Source: CAYGZM01 sp964354365 (GTDB lineage: Bacteria; Planctomycetota; Phycisphaerae; Sedimentisphaerales; Anaerobacaceae). Taken from it: a stretch of 9,896 nucleotides of DNA. The stretch covers positions 1 to 9,896 of the forward strand of contig CAYGZM010000139.1 in assembly GCA_964354365.1 (NCBI GenBank). Direction: 5' to 3'. Both the position numbers and the translations under genes were made by a program. Under the pieces are notes generated by a model that was not told the DNA's origin, made no database searches, and saw nothing but the letters and a program-made list of their open reading frames with translations. Positions 6,503 through 9,896 of the stretch are shown here, piece by piece. Position 1 is the first letter of the stretch. Every line of letters begins with the position of its first letter.

Positions 6503-7351
6503 ATGGCTGGAAAGCTCGCCGCAATTGTCGTTCTGATGCTCACCGTCCTCTCGGGGGCGAGCGCCTCATTTGGGGCAGCCGCCGGCAACCTGCCGGCGCC
6601 GGCCTCGCCACCGGCCCTGAACAACGATCCGTCGGCGGCGAACGCTCAGAACCAGACCGTCCCGAGCATCGCCGACTTGATGACGGTCGTGGATAAGGCA
6701 ACCAGCAACGGAGCGAACGGCAAAGACTGGTCAACCCCTGTTAAACTTGTGATCATTTTCGGGGGCCTAGCCATTCTCCCAAGCCTTCTGGTGATGATGA
6801 CGTCTTTCACGCGAATAGTAATAGTGCTGTCTTTCGTTCGTCGCGCCCTGACAACGCAGACCATACCGCCGACAATCGCCATTATGGGTTTGGGACTGTT
6901 TCTGACGTTTTACACGATGGCGCCCACGTTCGGCAAGATCAACGCCTTGAGCATTCAGCCTTACATAGCAGACGAGATTGACTTCAAGACGGCAGGACTC
7001 AGAGGCAGCGGCTGTATCAAGGAATTTATGCTCAGGCAGAGCCGCGAGGCCGACCTCGCCCTCTTTGTGCAGATGGCCAAGATTGAGCCTCCGAGCAGTC
7101 CGACGGACCTCGGCCTGCACATAGTCGTCCCGGCATTCATCATAAGTGAATTCCGCACCGCGTTCGAGATAGGATGCCTCTTGTTTATTCCCTTTTTGCT
7201 GATAGACATGGTTATTGCGAGCGTTTTGCTCAGCGCCGGGATGATGCTGCTGCCGCCCGTGATGATCTCTCTGCCGTTCAAGCTGATATTGTTCATTCTC
7301 GTTGACGGATGGGGCCTGCTGGCGCAGAGCCTGAGCCTCGGCTTCAAGTGA
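6503..7351 (+). CDS. fliP: FliP, core export-gate membrane protein
   Basis: A protein of 282 residues from the ATG at 6503, with GAAGG at 6493-6497 overlapping the fliO stop. Five FliP subunits plus FliR and FliQ form the helical export gate in the inner membrane. A cleavable signal peptide (about 1-27) is followed by a Pro/Ala/Asn-rich linker (28-75). Conserved segments are M-M-T-S-F-T-R-I-V-I-V-L-S-F (98-111), R-A-L-T-T-Q-T-I-P-P (114-123), D-L-A-L-F-V-Q (184-190), VPAFIISEFRTAFEIG (209-224) and D-M-V-I-A-S-V-L-L-S-A-G-M-M-L-L-P-P (235-252), the strongest family signature. An upstream in-frame ATG at 6416 lies inside fliO and would spoil the signal peptide. A GC-rich hairpin (6580-6598) lies in the linker-coding part. 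Confidence 0.97.
   Translation: MAGKLAAIVVLMLTVLSGASASFGAAAGNLPAPASPPALNNDPSAANAQNQTVPSIADLMTVVDKATSNGANGKDWSTPVKLVIIFGGLAILPSLLVMMTSFTRIVIVLSFVRRALTTQTIPPTIAIMGLGLFLTFYTMAPTFGKINALSIQPYIADEIDFKTAGLRGSGCIKEFMLRQSREADLALFVQMAKIEPPSSPTDLGLHIVVPAFIISEFRTAFEIGCLLFIPFLLIDMVIASVLLSAGMMLLPPVMISLPFKLILFILVDGWGLLAQSLSLGFK
6580..6598. repeat. GC-rich palindrome in the fliP linker
   Basis: CGCCGGCA, an ACC loop, then TGCCGGCG: a perfect 8-bp stem. It codes for A-G-N-L-P-A in the poorly conserved stretch after the FliP signal peptide. GCCGGC is frequent in this window, so chance is a real alternative. Confidence 0.4.
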
Positions 7352-7391
7352 CACAGCGGCACAACATTAACTTGTTTTACGGATTCGTCGG

Positions 7392-7661
7392 ATGAACAGT
7401 GATTTCATACTATACCTGGGGCGACATACGCTGGAGACAGCCCTGCTTTTGTCAACGCCTATCCTGCTGACCTGCATAGTGGTGGGCGTGGTGGTGACGC
7501 TGTTTCAGGCGATAACGTCCATCCGGGACATGACGCTAACAATAGTCCCCAAGCTCATGGCGGTCGGGGTGGTGACATTGCTCTTCGGGGGGTGGATGCT
7601 TCAGGTGATGCTCAGATTTTTCACCGAGATTTTTGCTTACATCCAGAATATCGGGCGCTGA
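7392..7661 (+). CDS. fliQ: FliQ, export-gate membrane protein
   Basis: A protein of 89 residues, the usual FliQ length, with two membrane helices (about 16-40 and 52-76). Four FliQ copies wrap around the FliP5-FliR1 core. The signature between the helices, L-F-Q-A-I-T-S-I-R-D-M-T-L-T-I-V-P-K, matches the family pattern Q-A-x-T-x-I-x-[ED]-x-T-L-[ST]-x-x-P-K, and G-G-W-M-L-Q follows. The start ATG lies 40 bases after the fliP stop. That gap (7352-7391) has only a weak GG-rich ribosome site and no hairpin. fliR follows after three bases. Confidence 0.96.
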   Translation: MNSDFILYLGRHTLETALLLSTPILLTCIVVGVVVTLFQAITSIRDMTLTIVPKLMAVGVVTLLFGGWMLQVMLRFFTEIFAYIQNIGR

Positions 7662-7664
7662 TTT

Positions 7665-8426
7665 ATGGATCTGATGGTCGGACAACTGCTCGGTTTTGCG
7701 ATGGTATTGACAAGGGTCTCGGCCTTTTTTCTCGTGCTGCCTGTTTTCGGCTGGCAGAGCATCCCCGTCCAGGTCAAGGTCGCAGTTACCATACTGGTAG
7801 CGTTATTCTTTTCTCTGACGGCCCCCTTTGCAATCGGCTTAAGTTCAGGCCGGGGCGTCTCGGTATTGGAGGCGATATTGCTGCTGAGCAACGAGGCAAT
7901 ATACGGCCTGAGTATGGGATTGATTGCGGCCTCGGTATTCGGAGCGGTCAAGTTCTGCGGGCAAATTGCCGAACAGCAAATGGGCCTGTCAATGGCGGAG
8001 ATTCTGGACCCCCTGACCGGCGAGATGGGCCAGCCGCTCGCTATGTTAATGGAGATGATATTCATCATCCTTTTCTTGAGCGCCAACGGTCACCATTTGT
8101 TCCTGCTGACGATCTGCCGAAGTTACGAGGCGTTCCCGGCGGGGAGCATCCCGACATTGCCGATTATGATCGGCGGAATAGTCCAGGCCGGCTCGACGCT
8201 GCTGATAGCCGGCCTGAGATTGGCCGCACCGATGCTCGCGGCATTTCTGCTGCTGATGGTTGTGCTCGGCGTGATTGCGCGCATAGCCCCCGAAACAGAA
8301 ATCCTGTTCATCAGTCTGCCGCTGCAAGTGGGCCTGGGCCTGATGCTGGCGGGGATGTTCATACCGTTCGTGAACGGCTTCGTGGCCGAATTCGCCGACT
8401 GGATGGGCAGATTGCTTCCATTGTAA
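7665..8426 (+). CDS. fliR: FliR, export-gate membrane protein
   Basis: A protein of 253 residues, standard for FliR, with about six membrane helices. One FliR joins five FliP subunits in the gate. The conserved central segment is C-G-Q-I-A-E-Q-Q-M-G-L-S-M-A-E-I-L-D-P (98-116), then F-L-S-A-N-G-H-H-L-F-L-L (137-148) and a following S-Y-E-A-F-P. The C-terminal part ends with the hydrophobic helix containing G-L-G-L-M-L-A-G-M-F. The ATG lies three bases after the fliQ stop, so translation is probably coupled. A perfect 10-bp inverted repeat (8184-8193 with 8207-8216) falls within a membrane-helix coding stretch and is probably driven by codon use. It is intact and followed by the repeat-rich gap. 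Confidence 0.96.
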   Translation: MDLMVGQLLGFAMVLTRVSAFFLVLPVFGWQSIPVQVKVAVTILVALFFSLTAPFAIGLSSGRGVSVLEAILLLSNEAIYGLSMGLIAASVFGAVKFCGQIAEQQMGLSMAEILDPLTGEMGQPLAMLMEMIFIILFLSANGHHLFLLTICRSYEAFPAGSIPTLPIMIGGIVQAGSTLLIAGLRLAAPMLAAFLLLMVVLGVIARIAPETEILFISLPLQVGLGLMLAGMFIPFVNGFVAEFADWMGRLLPL

Positions 8427-8435
8427 GGTCGGCGC

Positions 8436-8522
8436 GAGCTAAAGTGACTAAAGTGAGTTAAAGTGACTAAAGTGAGTTAAAGTGACTAAAGTGAGCTAAA
8501 GTGAGCTAAAGTGAGTTGAAGC
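8436..8522. repeat. Short tandem array with alternating 10- and 9-bp units
   Basis: Nine units in a row: GAGCTAAAGT, GACTAAAGT, GAGTTAAAGT, GACTAAAGT, GAGTTAAAGT, GACTAAAGT, GAGCTAAAGT, GAGCTAAAGT and the diverged GAGTTGAAGC. The first six alternate 10+9, a 19-bp higher-order period. It begins 10 bases after the fliR stop. The complementary word ACTTTAG occurs once just downstream (8532-8538), so a fold-back with any unit is possible. No open frame is kept across it. Confidence 0.85.
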
Positions 8523-8532
8523 GAATTCCCTA

Positions 8533-8559
8533 CTTTAGGCACTCGGAACTTCAGGCACT
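8533..8559. repeat. Two direct copies of CTTYAGGCACT
   Basis: CTTTAGGCACT (8533-8543) and CTTCAGGCACT (8549-8559) differ at one base and are 16 bases apart, start to start. They lie in the fliR-flhB gap, directly after the tandem array. Function is unknown. Confidence 0.6.
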
Positions 8560-8571
8560 TCCTGGTTGACT

Positions 8572-8602
8572 ATTAACCAATTAACCACTCACCAATTAAC
8601 CA
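8572..8602. repeat. Three copies of ATTAACCA before flhB
   Basis: ATTAACCA occurs at 8572-8579, 8580-8587 and 8595-8602. ACCAATTAACCA is repeated with a 15-base period (8576-8587, 8591-8602). An upstream TGGTTGA (8563-8569) can pair with the first TTAACCA except at one position. This AT-rich patch just before flhB could hold a promoter or operator, but I cannot assign one. Confidence 0.55.
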
Positions 8603-8616
8603 ACGGAAAGGTCGTT

Positions 8617-8621
8617 AGGGG
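8617..8621 (+). promoter_or_regulatory. Ribosome binding site for flhB
   Basis: AGGGG eight bases before the GTG at 8630. It fixes GTG as the start, since FlhB homology begins within the first residues. Confidence 0.6.
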
Positions 8622-8629
8622 TACAAACC

Positions 8630-9697
8630 GTGGCAGAGAGGCCGGCCACTGAAAGAACAGAACACCCAACACCAAAGAGGCTCTCCAAGGCCAAAGCCGA
8701 AGGCCAGACGCCGCAGAGCCAGGAGCTGTTGTCTTTCATCTCGATTGTGGTCCTGGTGACAGCGGTGGCTTTCCTGGCGCCCGGTCTGATGCGCTGGTGT
8801 ACGGACCAATTGCAGCAGGGGATGAGCAGCGACACATCCGCCTTCGCCAGCAGCGCCGCGTTTATAGAATTCATAAACGGCAAGATAATCAGTTTCATAG
8901 TCATCATCCTGCCGGTCTGTGCAGCCCTTTGCGTCGGCGCGCTTGTCGGCAGCATCGTCGTCGGAGGGCTCAACTACTCGCCCATGGCCATACGTTTTAA
9001 CTTCGGCGCGATAAGCCCTGCCGGCGGGCTGAGCAAGATGTTTAACATGCGCTCCGCCGTCCACCTGCTGGCGTCCATCTTGAAACTGCTTTTCGTTTCC
9101 GCCATAGCGTGGTATTACCTCCAGAACAAGCTGGAGGCCCTTGCGATGCTTCGATGGGCGTGGTCCTTCGCACTGCTCGCCGCTATCGCAAAGATAATCC
9201 TCGGGCTTATGATACGCATCTGCATTGCGCTGCTTGTCATCGGAGCGGCCGATATGCTCTTCCAGAAATGGAAACACATCCAGGACCTGAAGATGACAAA
9301 GCAGCAGGTCAAGGAAGAGCGCAGGCAGACGGAGGGTTCGCCGGAGGTCAGGAGCCGAATCCGGAGGATCCAGCTGCAGATGGCTATGAAGCGCATGCTC
9401 ACCGAGGTGCCCAAGGCCAGCGTCGTGCTCACGAACCCGACACACGTGGCCGTCGCCCTCCGCTACGACGCCGGGGCAAACGAGGCGCCCCTCCTGGTGG
9501 CCAAGGGAGCGGACCACATAGCCGAGAAGATCCGAGAAATCGCCAGGGCATACGGCGTGCCCATTGTCAGAAAGCCCGAATTGGCAAGGACAATATACTC
9601 AACCGTGAAACTCGACAGCACCATACCCGAAACACTGTATGTAGCAGTGGCCGAGGTGCTCGCTATGATCTATCGCCTGCGGCATAGAAGAAGATGA
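8630..9697 (+). CDS. flhB: FlhB, export-gate specificity switch protein
   Basis: A protein of 355 residues starting with GTG. FlhB wraps the FliPQR gate, and its cytoplasmic domain switches export from hook to filament substrates. The N-terminus T-E-H-P-T-P-K-R-L-S-K-A-K-A-E-G-Q matches the family opening (T-E-x-P-T-x-[RK]-[RK]-L-x-x-A-[RK]-x-x-G). Four membrane segments lie at about 33-53, 86-113, 143-163 and 183-207. The charged linker K-M-T-K-Q-Q-V-K-E-E precedes the self-cleavage site NPTH at 269-272, with VPKASVVL before it and V-A-V-A-L-R-Y-D after it; N269 and P270 are present, so cleavage is expected. The end, R-K-P-E-L-A-R-T-I-Y, is also conserved. Only the fliR-flhB gap separates it from the operon, and it may have its own promoter there. 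flhA is not seen within the window. Confidence 0.98.
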   Translation: MAERPATERTEHPTPKRLSKAKAEGQTPQSQELLSFISIVVLVTAVAFLAPGLMRWCTDQLQQGMSSDTSAFASSAAFIEFINGKIISFIVIILPVCAALCVGALVGSIVVGGLNYSPMAIRFNFGAISPAGGLSKMFNMRSAVHLLASILKLLFVSAIAWYYLQNKLEALAMLRWAWSFALLAAIAKIILGLMIRICIALLVIGAADMLFQKWKHIQDLKMTKQQVKEERRQTEGSPEVRSRIRRIQLQMAMKRMLTEVPKASVVLTNPTHVAVALRYDAGANEAPLLVAKGADHIAEKIREIARAYGVPIVRKPELARTIYSTVKLDSTIPETLYVAVAEVLAMIYRLRHRRR

Positions 9698-9787
9698 GAT
9701 GCTCGCGTAATCAAGAAACCTCAAACTGACCAGTTTTCAAGAAGACGGCACGATAAGTCCTTATTCGACAGCGATATAGCACAGTGT

Positions 9788-9879
9788 GTCATTCCCGCGA
9801 AACTTGTCCTCGACCTGATCGGGGAGCGGGAATCCACTCACCCGGCAGACTACTGGATACCTGCTTTCGCAGGTATGAC
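9788..9879. repeat. Composite palindromic repeat (MITE-like or REP-like)
   Basis: The outer ends GTCATTCCCGCGAAA (9788-9802) and TTTCGCAGGTATGAC (9865-9879) are inverted copies matching at 13 of 15 positions. Inside are two further stems: ATTCCCGC (9791-9798) with GCGGGAAT (9826-9833), and ATACCTGC (9857-9864) with GCAGGTAT (9869-9876) around a TTTC loop. From memory, this resembles the widespread ATTCCCGC...GCGGGAAT intergenic repeats. There is no coding capacity. It could end the flhB transcript by folding, though there is no T tract. Confidence 0.75.
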
Positions 9880-9896
9880 AAGGCGAACCGGTCAGT

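Noticed and set aside
8184..8216. Perfect 10-bp inverted repeat in fliR as an attenuator
   Set aside because: It lies within a membrane-helix coding segment, has a 13-base loop, no T tract, and is built from the common Ala-Gly codons GCC GGC.
8436..8522. TAAAGT words as sigma28 (FliA) -35 boxes
   Set aside because: No GCCGATAA-like -10 box follows at the required spacing in any unit or downstream of the array.
9745..9770. Small ATAAG/CTTAT inverted repeat after flhB as a terminator
   Set aside because: The stem is only 5 bp with a 2-base loop and no T tract follows.

Overview
This window is one long, co-directional (+ strand) flagellar operon segment. It reads fliG (last codons only) - fliH - fliI - fliJ - a MotE-like gene - motA - motB copy 1 - motB copy 2 - [276-bp gap] - fliO - fliP - fliQ - fliR - [203-bp repeat-rich gap] - flhB - palindromic repeat at the right edge. 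I see no convincing gene on the minus strand, and no tRNA, rRNA, CRISPR array or transposase gene.

Region by region: positions 1-2557 hold the end of the switch protein FliG and the cytoplasmic export ATPase complex (FliH, FliI, FliJ). Positions 2554-5480 hold a stator block: a membrane-anchored coiled-coil protein with a MotE/MgtE_N-like tail, one MotA, and two different MotB-type proteins in tandem, all joined by overlapping or nearly touching start and stop codons. Positions 5757-9697 hold the export gate (FliO, FliP, FliQ, FliR, FlhB). fliK, flgD, fliL, fliM and fliN, which often sit inside such clusters in other bacteria, are absent from this stretch. Together the genes would power export of flagellar subunits (FliHIJ feeding FliPQR-FlhB) and torque generation (MotA with MotB1/MotB2 acting on FliG).

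Organism: a flagellated, diderm-type, moderately GC-rich bacterium. Two non-coding signatures, the GCCACGGGCGGGACGCCCGT palindrome and the ATTCCCGC...GCGGGAAT palindrome, are of kinds I associate from memory with Planctomycetota (Phycisphaerae-like) and some deltaproteobacterial or uncultured genomes. I lean towards Planctomycetota, with low to moderate confidence.

The most interesting points are the single-MotA/two-MotB stator block with a MotE-like partner and degenerate peptidoglycan-binding motifs, a REP-like palindrome read in frame inside fliO, further palindromes in linker-coding segments, and a higher-order 10+9-bp tandem array between fliR and flhB.
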